A stretch of 64,000 bases of DNA from a virus, in IMG/VR virus record IMGVR_UViG_3300020122_000155, positions 41,066 to 105,065 of that record; one strand, given 5' to 3'. Positions 39,166-48,600 of the stretch are shown here, in pieces. A program made the position numbers and the translations under genes. Each line of letters begins with the position of its first letter. Position 1 is the first letter of the stretch. The notes under the pieces were generated by a model. That model searched no databases. It saw only the letters and a program-made list of their open reading frames with translations, and was not told the DNA's origin.

Positions 39166-40712
39166 CGGGTTACACTCTTGCCACGAATTGTCACCTTCCC
39201 TCTAAGTTGTAGGTTTGCAGATGGAGGTAACGTCCACCCCGCGCCCCCATTCCAAAGCGTATCGCGATCAGCCGACGTAGCAGCAACGCTGGCAATCCCG
39301 TTTTCGTCGATAATACACAGGCATTGTTGCGCAGCGCCAACGCCATTCCCGCTGTGTTTGTTGGAACCTACCCAAAAAGGCAACGTAGAGGCGGCTGGGG
39401 TCAAGCCACTTAATACATGAGAACAAGATGCCGCTCCATGATCCAGATCGAGATGCAGAGTTTGGGCTGGCTGATCGAACCACACTATAACGAGATGGAA
39501 GCCTGTCGTATCAGTGAAAGGCACCGAGCAGTCTTGAAAACTGCCCGCATTGTTACCCATCAGGAAAAATAGATTACCTCCGGCGAGTTGCACCAGCCAA
39601 TCTATATTGGTATTGTTCTGATCGTAGAACCCCTCTATTGTCTGAGTGGGGCTCGTGTTCTGACTCTTTAACCAGAACCACGCAGTCTTAGAGTTGTTGC
39701 CAAACGTAAGATCTGAGGAATTGGGAGCCTGCACGCTCGAAACCGGCTGATTGTCCCAGGCTGCTACCCCATTATTGGCATATGGTCCCGGAGCCGCGAC
39801 GAACTGCGCCCCGTTCGCGATTTTAGCCGCGACCGCCCCCGGTTGCACATTTCGCGCGAAAGTAAAGCTAGTCCCATTGTTCACGGATGCGCTCATGATG
39901 GAGGTCGTCGCGTTGAACTGAGAGGCGATAAAGTACCACGTCCCCGTGCCGGGGGCCGTTCCAGCACCAATAGGCAATACGCCGTTTGCGTATAGCCCAT
40001 TGTCATTCCCGAGATCAATATTGAAGTTGTCGCTTGTCCCTTGGTAGTACAGAATTTCGCCCGTTCGAGGAGTGCCGGAAAGAGTAATCTGACCCCAGAT
40101 GATCGATTGCCCCCCGGATGGCTTCGTGTGCAAGTTGACCCAGCATCCGACGCTAAACGTGAAGTTCCCGCTCTGTAAATCAGCCGTGGGCGGATTGGCT
40201 TCAAGAAATGCGCCGGGTGTTAGCTGAGTGCCATTGCCGACCCCGAGCGGCCCAGTTACCTGCGTCGTAGTGCCGGATCGCGTGAGTGTGTTTCCCCGGC
40301 CCGTTGCATCGGCATACGTTGCAGAGTTGCTGGATTCGTTAAGCAGAAAATAAGCTACGGCATCCTGCAAACTGGTAGTGGTAGAGAATGGCCACTTTTC
40401 ACCCCCGGCGAGCGCTGCGAGTTCGGTTGGTGTGAACGCCCGATTCCACTTGCCACAATTGGCCAAGCTACCGTCGAGGTTTTGGGAGACGCCGCCCGAG
40501 TTGGCTCCAAGCCGGAAGGGAAGAGTGGAAGCAACCGCCCGCTGATCTGGATTCACCGTCAGCGTATGCCCGCGTCCCGTAGAGTCGGCATACGTATTCA
40601 GGACAGCTAGGCTTGCCGGAGCGGATTCATCATACTTCCAATAGGCGGTGATATTCGATGTAATTTGTGCAAACATCGGCACAGCCAATAGGAAGGTTAT
40701 TAGACGTTTCAT
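39162..40712 (-). CDS. Secreted LamG-like protein (516 aa) with Sec signal
   Basis: The signal is MKRLITFLLAVPMFAQ. The mature part has two concanavalin-like openings, YWKYDESAPASLAVLNTYAD and YFLLNESSNSATYADATGRG, each followed by the (S/T)GRG.TL motif, and a further lamin-G-like region with TWYFIASQFN and FHLVIVWFDQPAQTLHLDLD. LamG domains bind sugars or proteins at cell surfaces. It overlaps the 1356-aa gene as ATGA. Confidence 0.75.
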   Translation of the reverse strand: MKRLITFLLAVPMFAQITSNITAYWKYDESAPASLAVLNTYADSTGRGHTLTVNPDQRAVASTLPFRLGANSGGVSQNLDGSLANCGKWNRAFTPTELAALAGGEKWPFSTTTSLQDAVAYFLLNESSNSATYADATGRGNTLTRSGTTTQVTGPLGVGNGTQLTPGAFLEANPPTADLQSGNFTFSVGCWVNLHTKPSGGQSIIWGQITLSGTPRTGEILYYQGTSDNFNIDLGNDNGLYANGVLPIGAGTAPGTGTWYFIASQFNATTSIMSASVNNGTSFTFARNVQPGAVAAKIANGAQFVAAPGPYANNGVAAWDNQPVSSVQAPNSSDLTFGNNSKTAWFWLKSQNTSPTQTIEGFYDQNNTNIDWLVQLAGGNLFFLMGNNAGSFQDCSVPFTDTTGFHLVIVWFDQPAQTLHLDLDHGAASCSHVLSGLTPAASTLPFWVGSNKHSGNGVGAAQQCLCIIDENGIASVAATSADRDTLWNGGAGWTLPPSANLQLRGKVTIRGKSVTR

Positions 40713-40716
40713 TTGT

Positions 40717-42252
40717 TTATGGAGTTGAAGTTACTAGCAACATCCGATTTGAGACCGTTTCGGTGCCCGATGCGAACAAGCAATGTTGCACCTTGATGGT
40801 ATGGCTACCAGAGGCTAGGCTAGCCGCATACGTAGACTGACAAGCGGTAATGAAGTTGGCGTTGTTTTGGTCGCACTTTGTCAAAGTAGCCGAAACCAGG
40901 GAGCCATCCACGTTGAACTGGTTTTGCACTTCCGCGCCATTCTGATTTACCGAGAAAGAATAAAGGAATTGCGCCGCGATATTGGTAGTAGCTGAAAGCG
41001 TAAAGGTAACGCTATCTGGTGTGGTCAGGTCCACAAATGCCGTGCCACATAATGACGTGGTGGTCTGAGCCGTGGACACCCGTGAGACGCCGACCGGACC
41101 AAAGCCGCCGCCGCCGCCGCCCGTACCGGGATTGTTCACACTTGCAAAATAGTTTGTACCATCTGAAACCACGTAGGAATCCGAGGGAGCCGTAGCCGAC
41201 GCCGCGTTTAGGGTCAGGCTTGCGGTTCCCCCATTGATATTCTGCCCGCTTCGCGCGATGGTGACGACGCCGCTACCGTAATTAACAACTTTAATGCACT
41301 GCCCTGAAGCCGGTTGAGAACCGGACGCCACCAACGTAACCGTGAACGTCCCCGATGCTATGGTGATCGTTTTGCAACCAACAAAATCCGCCGCGAGTAC
41401 CTGATAAGTGCCCGTTTGGGCATTAGGGGCAAATAATACTACGGCACCGGTAGCCGTGTTCACGCTAGTAACAGGAGTTGCACCGCCAGAGACGGGCGTA
41501 CATGTAAGCACATGAGAAACGTAGGTTAGGGCATGAGCGCCATCACCCGCACATGCTGGAACCGCCTGCGTACCCGGAACCGCCGTTCCCGCCGTGAAGT
41601 TGCCAAAGATATTATCCGCCGAAATACTGGCCAAGCCACCAGCGGGCAACCCAGTGCCCAATGACAAATCAATCGTCGGAGCCGTGGCCCTCACCACATT
41701 TCCGGTACCCGTAAATCCCACTTGTGTAAGCGCCACGGTATTCCCCGTGGCTGTGCCCAATACGAATCCAGTAGCCGCCACGGATGGCCCTACCCACTGA
41801 AACGAAGTAGCAATGGAAGCATTCGCATAGATCGACCAAGCGTTTGCTGGGAACGTCCCCGGACCGGTGCCCTGAACCATATCTATTGCACCAGCCGCGC
41901 TACTTCCGACACCGCTACTAAGCGAACTAGGGCACGCGAATGCACCAGCCGTAAAAGTGCATCCCGTAAAGAAATTGGTCGTCGCCACACTCGAAGAGGC
42001 GTCACCGGGAGAAGGCGTAGGGGCCTTCAGCGTGGTCAACCCGGAAAGATCGATCAAGTTGAGACCTAAATTTACCACTGTATTAGCCACGCTTCCAATG
42101 GTGGTGCTCCCCGTATAGACGGCCAACTGTGTTACCGTTCCTGGCGAAACCGTACCACTCCCGCTTCCGCTCCCGCCAGATGGCGGCGTAATCCTCTGCG
42201 CGCGCAAGGCGACAACAAACACGAGCAGCGGTAAAAGTTTTAAGATTTTCAT
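40717..42252 (-). CDS. Secreted fibre-like protein (511 aa) with Sec signal
   Basis: The signal is MKILKLLPLLVFVVALRAQ, then a Gly/Ser linker (PPSGGSGSGSGTVSPG). The body has fibre-type repeats (GTGLPAGGLASISADNIFGN, ATGAVVLFAPNAQTGTYQVL) and a C-terminal receptor-domain-like region with SGSHTIKVQHCLFASGTETV. It opens like the 1356-aa protein (RAQ..TPPSGG), so the two are probably related. A tail-fibre or secreted decoy role is possible. Confidence 0.7.
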   Translation of the reverse strand: MKILKLLPLLVFVVALRAQRITPPSGGSGSGSGTVSPGTVTQLAVYTGSTTIGSVANTVVNLGLNLIDLSGLTTLKAPTPSPGDASSSVATTNFFTGCTFTAGAFACPSSLSSGVGSSAAGAIDMVQGTGPGTFPANAWSIYANASIATSFQWVGPSVAATGFVLGTATGNTVALTQVGFTGTGNVVRATAPTIDLSLGTGLPAGGLASISADNIFGNFTAGTAVPGTQAVPACAGDGAHALTYVSHVLTCTPVSGGATPVTSVNTATGAVVLFAPNAQTGTYQVLAADFVGCKTITIASGTFTVTLVASGSQPASGQCIKVVNYGSGVVTIARSGQNINGGTASLTLNAASATAPSDSYVVSDGTNYFASVNNPGTGGGGGGFGPVGVSRVSTAQTTTSLCGTAFVDLTTPDSVTFTLSATTNIAAQFLYSFSVNQNGAEVQNQFNVDGSLVSATLTKCDQNNANFITACQSTYAASLASGSHTIKVQHCLFASGTETVSNRMLLVTSTP

Positions 42253-42254
42253 TA

Positions 42255-42731
42255 TTACTTGTCTTCGATCTTGACGGCCTCTGTTTTCGCCACGGCATCC
42301 GTTGGATGCTTGGGGGTCGCCGGTAGAATTTCCGTCGAAGTTGATGCGGATGCGGTCTTGCGCAACACAGCACCAGTTACTAGCGTTAAGAACGCTCCCT
42401 CCAGGTTGTTGATTAGACCATTCACAAACTGCAACTGCGTGGTATCGCCGCCGTGATGAAGGATATGCAGGTTATAGGACAGCAGCAACGCCCACACGAA
42501 GACCACCAAGTATTTGTCGGAACTATCGCGGAACCACATTCCCCAGAGCGGTTCACTCGGCTTGCTCACTATGACCGTGGAACTCGTTGGCGCTGCCGAT
42601 AAGGGCGATGCTGGCAGAGCCGGTGGAGTTTTTCGTCGAAAACAGATGATCCACCACGCCAAAAAAGCGACCAACAAAACCGCCTGTAGCCACTTAGCTA
42701 CCCATTCGTACTCTTTAAAAAAGTTCATCAT
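42255..42731 (-). CDS. Three-helix membrane protein, possible holin (158 aa)
   Basis: Three hydrophobic segments: about residues 13-31 (WLQAVLLVAFLAWWIICF), 74-92 (YLVVFVWALLLSYNLHIL) and 105-122 (GLINNLEGAFLTLVTGAV). The C-terminus is polar and ends in Lys. It lies downstream of the lysin and spanin-like genes, so a holin is a reasonable guess. No known holin family was recognised. Confidence 0.6.
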   Translation of the reverse strand: MMNFFKEYEWVAKWLQAVLLVAFLAWWIICFRRKTPPALPASPLSAAPTSSTVIVSKPSEPLWGMWFRDSSDKYLVVFVWALLLSYNLHILHHGGDTTQLQFVNGLINNLEGAFLTLVTGAVLRKTASASTSTEILPATPKHPTDAVAKTEAVKIEDK

Positions 42732-42775
42732 AGAGTAATTAGCTCGCGCTCTCGGACGGTGCCATTGTTTTCATT

Positions 42776-42804
42776 TTGATTTTGGTCCCTTTCGTGCTTA
42801 CAAT
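42776..42804 (+). promoter_or_regulatory. Promoter for the plus-strand membrane gene
   Basis: TTGATT at 42776-42781 and TACAAT at 42799-42804 with a 17-base spacer. The ATG of the gene is at 42814, so the leader would be about three bases: nearly leaderless, like the promoters at 16531 and 6422. Confidence 0.5.
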
Positions 42805-42813
42805 CCTAGACAG

Positions 42814-43491
42814 ATGCCAACGCTTAGCCTGTCTGTTCTGCCGCTGATTTTTTCGCAGTTGACGATAGCGCTCCTGTTCCGCGCAATTCGTTGGAACATA
42901 CCAATAATCGGCTATCCCGCCTTTTTTGTTATGATTGCGTTCTTGGCGCTGCGATCCGTGGCATGGTTTGTCGCCCCATATTCGATCATCACCGATTTGT
43001 GGACGTGGTTCCCGATGGTGCAACTATTGGTAGTTCAGGAATCACTTTGGCAGACGGCTCCGTGGATTCTGGAGCTTGAAGCGCGCCCCTACATCTATAC
43101 TTTTTGCTGGGCGGTCGGTGCTTTTTTCTCGTTCCTTGTCGCGGACTATGGCTGGCACTGCCGGATCGAAATGGCGATGACCATGGCTCTCGTGGCGAGC
43201 TTGCTCTTGCTGCTTGTCACGGGAGGGCACCACCTTACGAGCGACCGTTTCATCTGGCACCAGACGTTTTTGATCATGTACACCGCCGCGTGCATGATGC
43301 CGAACCTCATTCCAAACTGGTTCGACAGCACGGCGCTAACGCAGATGATCCAGATCGTTAGCCTTGTCGGTTTCCACTGGAATCTCGAAGTTTTTGAACG
43401 ATCCGATCTTCGATGTCCTCTAACTCGTTTCGATGCTCCAGCCCGGAAATCCGTTGTCTTACCTGTTCGAGTTGCGACCCAACACGATTGA
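42814..43491 (+). CDS. Polytopic membrane protein on the opposite strand of the late operon
   Basis: The product (225 aa) has about six hydrophobic stretches (LSVLPLIFSQLTIALLFR, YPAFFVMIAFLALRSVAWFV, MTMALVASLLLLLVTGG and others) and few charged residues. No family was recognised. It is the only plus-strand gene between 24 and 60 kb, has its own promoter and its 3' end overlaps 134 bases of the spanin-like gene on the other strand. This is the pattern of a moron gene, such as a superinfection-exclusion protein; that role is inferred. Confidence 0.65.
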   Translation: MPTLSLSVLPLIFSQLTIALLFRAIRWNIPIIGYPAFFVMIAFLALRSVAWFVAPYSIITDLWTWFPMVQLLVVQESLWQTAPWILELEARPYIYTFCWAVGAFFSFLVADYGWHCRIEMAMTMALVASLLLLLVTGGHHLTSDRFIWHQTFLIMYTAACMMPNLIPNWFDSTALTQMIQIVSLVGFHWNLEVFERSDLRCPLTRFDAPARKSVVLPVRVATQHD

Positions 43492-43693
43492 ATCCAGCTT
43501 TCGTTTCCTGAGAGTGCTTCTCTAGCGACTCCTGAATCTGCCGGAGTCGGCTCTTGCGGTAAAAGTTGAGTTTCAGGAAGCTGAGAATCGCAATGACGGC
43601 AGCGGATATCGCCCCAACTTTGTCAATATCCGGTGTCGTGTGGTTTGGATCTGGTGTCACCATTAGCGCATCAACTTCCTGTGGAGTCATCAA
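43358..43693 (-). CDS. Small membrane protein with coiled coil, spanin- or XhlA-like
   Basis: The product (111 aa) has a transmembrane helix at about residues 26-44 (VGAISAAVIAILSFLKLNFY) followed by a long charged coiled coil (SLEKHSQETKAGFNRVGSQL, QVRQRISGLEHRNELEDIED). The layout is that of an inner-membrane spanin or a phage XhlA-like protein. It sits two genes after the peptidoglycan-active protein, so a lysis role is likely. Confidence 0.6.
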   Translation of the reverse strand: MMTPQEVDALMVTPDPNHTTPDIDKVGAISAAVIAILSFLKLNFYRKSRLRQIQESLEKHSQETKAGFNRVGSQLEQVRQRISGLEHRNELEDIEDRIVQKLRDSSGNRQG

Positions 43694-43700
43694 TCTCCTT

Positions 43701-43871
43701 TCACTTCGCGAACAGCTTGTGACTGAGGACCGTCGCCACCAGCGTCTTGATGTCCGCTGGCGTCAATTGCATATTCGCCTCGTCAAGAAGTGCGAGGATG
43801 CCTTTCGTGATTCTTGCGGATGCTCCGTCTCCGCCTGGACCTCCAGGGGGGATCGGTGGGGGTGATGCCAT
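43701..43871 (-). CDS. Small hypothetical protein (56 aa) in the lysis cassette
   Basis: ATG 43871 overlaps the preceding stop by one base (TAATG) and GGAG lies eight bases upstream. The product has a Pro/Gly-rich start (MASPPPIPPGGPGGDGASAR) and a helical end (GILALLDEANMQLTPADIKT). No family was recognised. It is too short to appear in simple gene lists but fits the operon. Confidence 0.6.
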   Translation of the reverse strand: MASPPPIPPGGPGGDGASARITKGILALLDEANMQLTPADIKTLVATVLSHKLFAK

Positions 43872-44314
43872 TATGTATCTCCTTTTTTGTTGAAATCGGG
43901 CAGTACTGCGACTACGGTCATCTTCGTTTCGCCATCGGCGACGCGGCGACCGATGGCCGCGAGGTCAGCGTAAGACTTGAACGTTATGCAGCCATCCGAA
44001 CTTGCATTCGTGCCATCCGGTGCAACGTGATTTAGATTGCGAAGATGGAGAAAAAATCCGCCTCGTGGCGGCTCGCCCATATTGTTCGCAGGATCGGGTG
44101 TGAGCACGCATCCCAGGCTATGCACGGCGGGTTGCAGCTTGAGCGGACCAATTGTATAGACTCCTTGCGGCAAAGGCCCACGGTCGTGGATGAACTGGGA
44201 CGCCGGATTGTTCATATCCTCGCCGATAAGATTGTTCCCGGCGAGGCATCCAGTCACGAGAATAACCCCATTATCGTCCGTCCAGACGCCGGTTGGCTGT
44301 TCGTAAAACATCAT
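43871..44314 (-). CDS. L,D-transpeptidase/Tlde1-like peptidoglycan enzyme (DUF2778-like)
   Basis: The product (147 aa) shows a YkuD/DUF2778 pattern: PLPQGVYTIGPLKLQP, GFFLHLRNLNHVAPDG and the catalytic-type S-S-D-G-C-I (NASSDGCITF) near residue 110. The Cys with the upstream His would cut or exchange peptide crosslinks of the cell wall; phage members probably act as lysins. There is no signal peptide, so a holin or signal-less export route would be needed. It overlaps the zinc-finger-like gene by ATGA. Confidence 0.75.
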   Translation of the reverse strand: MMFYEQPTGVWTDDNGVILVTGCLAGNNLIGEDMNNPASQFIHDRGPLPQGVYTIGPLKLQPAVHSLGCVLTPDPANNMGEPPRGGFFLHLRNLNHVAPDGTNASSDGCITFKSYADLAAIGRRVADGETKMTVVAVLPDFNKKGDT

Positions 44315-44517
44315 AGCTGCTTTTCTGTTTCTGCCCGCGCTAGCGCCGCAGCGACTTTCTCGCGATGCGTCTTCGACCGTAAATGCGAGAGCACCGACTG
44401 ATGACCAAGCGTTATGAATTTCGGCCCACCGCAGTCCTTACAGCGTAGAATGTCAGGGGCGACTCGTGTGAAGTGTGCGGCGACTAGCTCCGCGAAGTTG
44501 CGAACTAAGATTGCCAT
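44311..44517 (-). CDS. U1/matrin-like zinc finger small protein (68 aa)
   Basis: The product has CKDCGGPKFITLGHQSVLSH followed by LRSKTHREKV: Cys-X2-Cys, a 15-residue stretch, His-X5-His. The HX5H spacing is that of U1/matrin-type C2H2 fingers, which are rare in bacteria but found in some phages. It lies between the lysin and the phosphatase-like gene. Nucleic acid binding is likely. Confidence 0.65.
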   Translation of the reverse strand: MAILVRNFAELVAAHFTRVAPDILRCKDCGGPKFITLGHQSVLSHLRSKTHREKVAAALARAETEKQL

Positions 44518-44531
44518 TCAAGGCATTATAG

Positions 44532-45680
44532 TCATACTTCTGTGTTCTGTGGAGAAGAAAATCCGAGACTTTTCAAATGCGTCGCTAATTCTGGTGGTAA
44601 ATTGTCATGATTCCCGAAATTCCGAGCGATAAGAGGAGCGTAATTAGCCCGTTTTGCTGGACTTGCCGCCGATGCCACCGCGAGAAGCTGGTCATTCGGC
44701 AGATCCTCAGCATCCTCCGGCTCTGGTAAAGATTTGTCTATGGCAGAACTTACCTCGTCGTGCGTTAAATGTCCGGCGTCCACTGCTTTTTGCGCAACAG
44801 CCTTAATTCTCCCGAAATTTCCGGGGTGGATCGTCTGAGCGTACTGGGCAATCTTGCCGAGCGCGTCTTGTGCCTGAGATCCTTTATCTGGGATATTGAA
44901 CGGCGTCGAGCCATGGCGGATTAGATAAACACCGGGAGCGAGTGGAGCTTTGTCGTCCAAATCGACATCAGAAATTTCCCATTCCCCTTGCTCATCGGGG
45001 AAAAGACGAGACACTGTTCCGGGAGCCTCGGATTTCTTGTCCATTTCTCCCGGCTTGATCGAAAAATCGTCCGGTGCCCCGTTAGCGAGCCACCCTTTCG
45101 TCAACTTAATTACTGAGGAGTGAATCGGAACACCAATTTTCGCGGTTGGATTTTCCGCTAGGCTCTGCATGACCCCGCGAATCGCCGGGAGCGCGCGCAT
45201 CCTATACTGATCGAATGATTCTCCTGGCCGCGTCGTGATTGCGCCCTGCCCTGGAATCACAGCACGGGGATTCTTTCGGATGAGGTCACGGATTTGCGCC
45301 TTTACCGCCTTCTCGGGTTGCCCCTCCAGGTTCCCCTGCGCCCAGGACTCTAGGCCCTGATCCGTGCTCACTGGCGGCGTTTTGGGATCGGCAGCAGCCA
45401 CTTCCTGCGCGGTTTGTGCAGTTCGAACGGACGGACTCGCTACGATCTTGTCTAAGCCGCCCTTCGCGGCGAGCTTTTGCCCGGTTTCCTGGACTTGCTC
45501 AACGCCTTCGGGAGAAAGGGCGTCTTCCGTGCTTGACCCCCGGTTTATGTCAATCCCCGATGCCGCCATCGCCGCCGTTTCTTGCGGTGTCGGCGGCGGA
45601 GCGTTGGGATCTACCTTGGGCGCAGTTTTCCTTGCGGCGCGCGCATTCTTGCGTTCAAATTTCGACCGTTTGATTGCCAT
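44532..45680 (-). CDS. Histidine-phosphatase-like virion protein, apparently permuted
   Basis: The product (382 aa) starts with a basic Ala/Arg/Lys-rich tail. At about residues 54-95 it has the second half of a histidine phosphatase: ALSPEGVEQVQETGQKLAAK and ASPSVRTAQTAQEVAAADPK. The RHG motif expected before this block appears instead at about residue 250 (GVYLIRHGSTPFN). Either the domain is circularly permuted or the N-terminal part is degenerate (INRG at the usual place). In the late operon next to a giant internal-protein gene, it is probably packaged in the head. Phosphatase activity is unproven. Confidence 0.6.
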   Translation of the reverse strand: MAIKRSKFERKNARAARKTAPKVDPNAPPPTPQETAAMAASGIDINRGSSTEDALSPEGVEQVQETGQKLAAKGGLDKIVASPSVRTAQTAQEVAAADPKTPPVSTDQGLESWAQGNLEGQPEKAVKAQIRDLIRKNPRAVIPGQGAITTRPGESFDQYRMRALPAIRGVMQSLAENPTAKIGVPIHSSVIKLTKGWLANGAPDDFSIKPGEMDKKSEAPGTVSRLFPDEQGEWEISDVDLDDKAPLAPGVYLIRHGSTPFNIPDKGSQAQDALGKIAQYAQTIHPGNFGRIKAVAQKAVDAGHLTHDEVSSAIDKSLPEPEDAEDLPNDQLLAVASAASPAKRANYAPLIARNFGNHDNLPPELATHLKSLGFSSPQNTEV

Positions 45681-48600
45681 TATGGAGGCGGCATCCTTCC
45701 GCTGATTGGTTGTCCGAACACCGGCCTAGCTGGGGCAGGTGGTGCTGATTCTGCCGCCAACTTCGCAGCGTCACGCGCAGCCTTTTGCGTTTTTGCGTAC
45801 TCAAAAGCCTGCTCTAACGCCTCAGCGGGCGTCGGCGGTTCCGTTGGCCGAGCGAAAAGAGATGGTGGAGCGCTGTATTCGCGCGCGTCCTCAGCATATC
45901 GGGCTAGCGCCTCTGTCAATTCGCGTGTCGGGATCTGCTGGAAGCGCTTGGCCATCGTCACAACGTCGGGCGGGAACTCTTGCCCGAGCAATCCACCCTG
46001 CTTGAGATAGTTATCAATGCCCTTGTAGCCCTGTGCGCGCGTTTCCTCGATCAAATCCATTGCTTGATGGATTTTGGGCGTGATATTCCACTCTCCCGTT
46101 TCTGGATTGTCGATGCTGGCGAGATTTGCCGCTGATCGCTCGATTTTGTTCGTAATCTTGGGCGAAATCGTGTCGAGTTGCGCTGGATCGCGGAAGAACC
46201 GGCCCAATAGAAGCTTCGAAATGCGAGTCTGCCCATCTTTCGTGAGCACGTCATCCTTGGCATACGCCGCACGCTGCTGTGGCGTGATAACGCCGTCATC
46301 GATCAGCTTGTCCAGTACCTCTGTGCCGTTCTTCCCTTGGAGAAGTTGCGCCAGAGTCGTTCCCTCGCCAGCTTCATCGAGTCGCGCAGAGAGATCGTTG
46401 AGCGTACCGAGCGAAACCCGGCGCGAATCGGAGATTGCTTGCTCCGATGGCTTCAGCGCCGCCGTTCCGGTCTTGTTGAAATCCGTAATCGCGTGCCCCT
46501 TATTGACGATATCCTGATCGGAAATCTCGCGCACGAGCACCGGTTGCTTCATTTGCGCGATGGCTTGGGGGTCCTGTCCGTACTGCGCCGCCTTTTTCAT
46601 CAAAAGCGAGCGATATCCGAACGCATCCTTTGGGTCAGCGGCGTACACGCGATGGAGTTGCATCGTGCGCCCGTTTCCGCCGAGAGCGTTCCCTTGGCTG
46701 TCGATCAGGATTGGGCCATTGGCGGCATCCGGGTTGTCCGTGATGTGCAGGGACGGCTTGAAAAGCCCCTTGGTCGATTGAGAAGCGACTTTATTGCGGT
46801 CGCTGGAACTCGTATATGTGCGGTCGTTCTTGAGCGAGTACTTCGGATTCGGCTGGAACGTGTTCCCGTTGTGCGAAGCCTGGATGTCAACTAGTTCACG
46901 GACTTTGTACTGCGCTGGGAAGCTACGGCCTTCGCCGGGGATGAGGACTTCCGTAGTCGCTGGAGAGCTTGCGTCGAAGCTTGCTGGATTCGCGCCATTA
47001 TTCGCTTGCCCTTGTCCTCCGCCTTCAACTCCGGCAGCGGGTTGAGCGGCTTGGGCTCCGGCGCTTTCACCGGGGACTTGACCGATGGCGCTAGGGGTGC
47101 TCCCGGTGGCGGCATGTTCTGGCGAAACATTTGACGGATTCAGTATATCACCAGCGGCGGCTGGCGCAACCGGCTCCGCGTAAGCCAACGGCGCGTTGTC
47201 TTCTTGACGGACAATCGGACGAGCTTCTGGCTGTCGCACTTGCTGACCAGGAGCCTCGTCTAGATACATCGCCGGATTACCGTCTTCTTGTAGGGCAACG
47301 CGGCGACCGTTTAAAACCCCTTCGCGCATCGCTGGCGCTTCGGCTGGACGATTCGCCTTTGCGATTACCTGCCCAAAGTTTCTCGCCGCGCTTGGCGCAT
47401 CGGTCGTCCTGAAACGAGTTTGCGGCGTCTGCGACTCGCTCGAATAACTTACAATCTCGCCGGTCTCCGGGTCCACAATCGGCATCGCGTTCGTGACGCG
47501 CATTTGAGGCGCAGCGAGCGGATCGCCACCGACCGGCTGCATTTGTTGCGGGGGTGGAGGGAGGCTGCGGGCAGGCGGGAGTGTCCCAGGGCTTTGGCCC
47601 GGAGGGGCCGACTCGGTAGTGTAATATCCACCGCTGGGGGCAGTTGGATCAGTTACCCAGCGCGCCGTCGAAACATTGATCCCGCTGGGTTCTTCCATCG
47701 GCGAGACGGGCGGCGGCGGGGCTTCACCCGGCATCTTGATTGTGGGCGCTGGCAGTTGGCGCTCAGGCGGGATTCCCTCATTGCGAACACGCAGTCCTTG
47801 CGGAACAGTTGGCGGAATTGGACCGCTCGAATCGGGCGCGGCAGGCATTCTGACCGATCCTGGACCGAGCAAGCCAGCGGGAGGCGCGGCGGTCGGCATT
47901 GAAACCGGAGCGGGAGTAGGACCGCTGTAGTTATCAAACCCTTTCTTGATGAGCGCGTTGGTGGTTTGCTGTTCTTTGACGTATTTCGCCGCCGCGCGCG
48001 CGGCGAGGGCTCCGCCAATATCAACAGCAGCGCCAACTGGATTATGGGTTAAGCCTTTTATTAACCCTCTGCCCATTTGCAGACCAGCGCCGACCTTTCC
48101 GGCCTGTTCCATCAGGTTGTCGGGCTGCTGCCGTGCCGCGACGTTGCTTCTGCGTTGAAGCTGATCTTCGATGTTCATTAAAGCGCCGTAGCGACGCTTC
48201 AGTTCTGCCGGAGCCGCACCTTCCCCTTCGGGATCAATGGATTTGTAGATTGCATCGCGATATGCGCGAGCTTCTCCCTCTAATCCCGCGACGTATGGGT
48301 CTGAGGCGAGTGCAGCGCGTTGCGCAAGCGGGAACTTCGCATAGTAGGCGCGGAGTTCGGCATTTGTGGTCGCCAAGTAACTCTCAGCGGTTTCGAGCGG
48401 AACCTGCGTTCGGTACTTCGCCGCCGAATCGCGAATCGCCTGTGCCCCTTCGGGATTCTCAAACTCAAACTTGGGAGAAATCCCGGCAATGCGCGCTTCG
48501 GCAATCGGGCTTAGATCGACCTGAGTATTCCGCGCCTTCGCCGGACCCGCCGCCTGCTCGTACTGCTGCCAAATGTTGCGCTTTGCCTGTTGCGCCGCCG

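Noticed and set aside
35095-42252. Diversity-generating retroelement acting on the fibre genes
   Set aside because: No reverse transcriptase gene and no near-identical template repeat were found in the window.
42739-43023. 94-aa minus-strand frame opposite the membrane gene
   Set aside because: Basic, low-complexity translation, no SD; the plus-strand frame here is strongly hydrophobic and has a promoter, so the minus-strand frame is a shadow.
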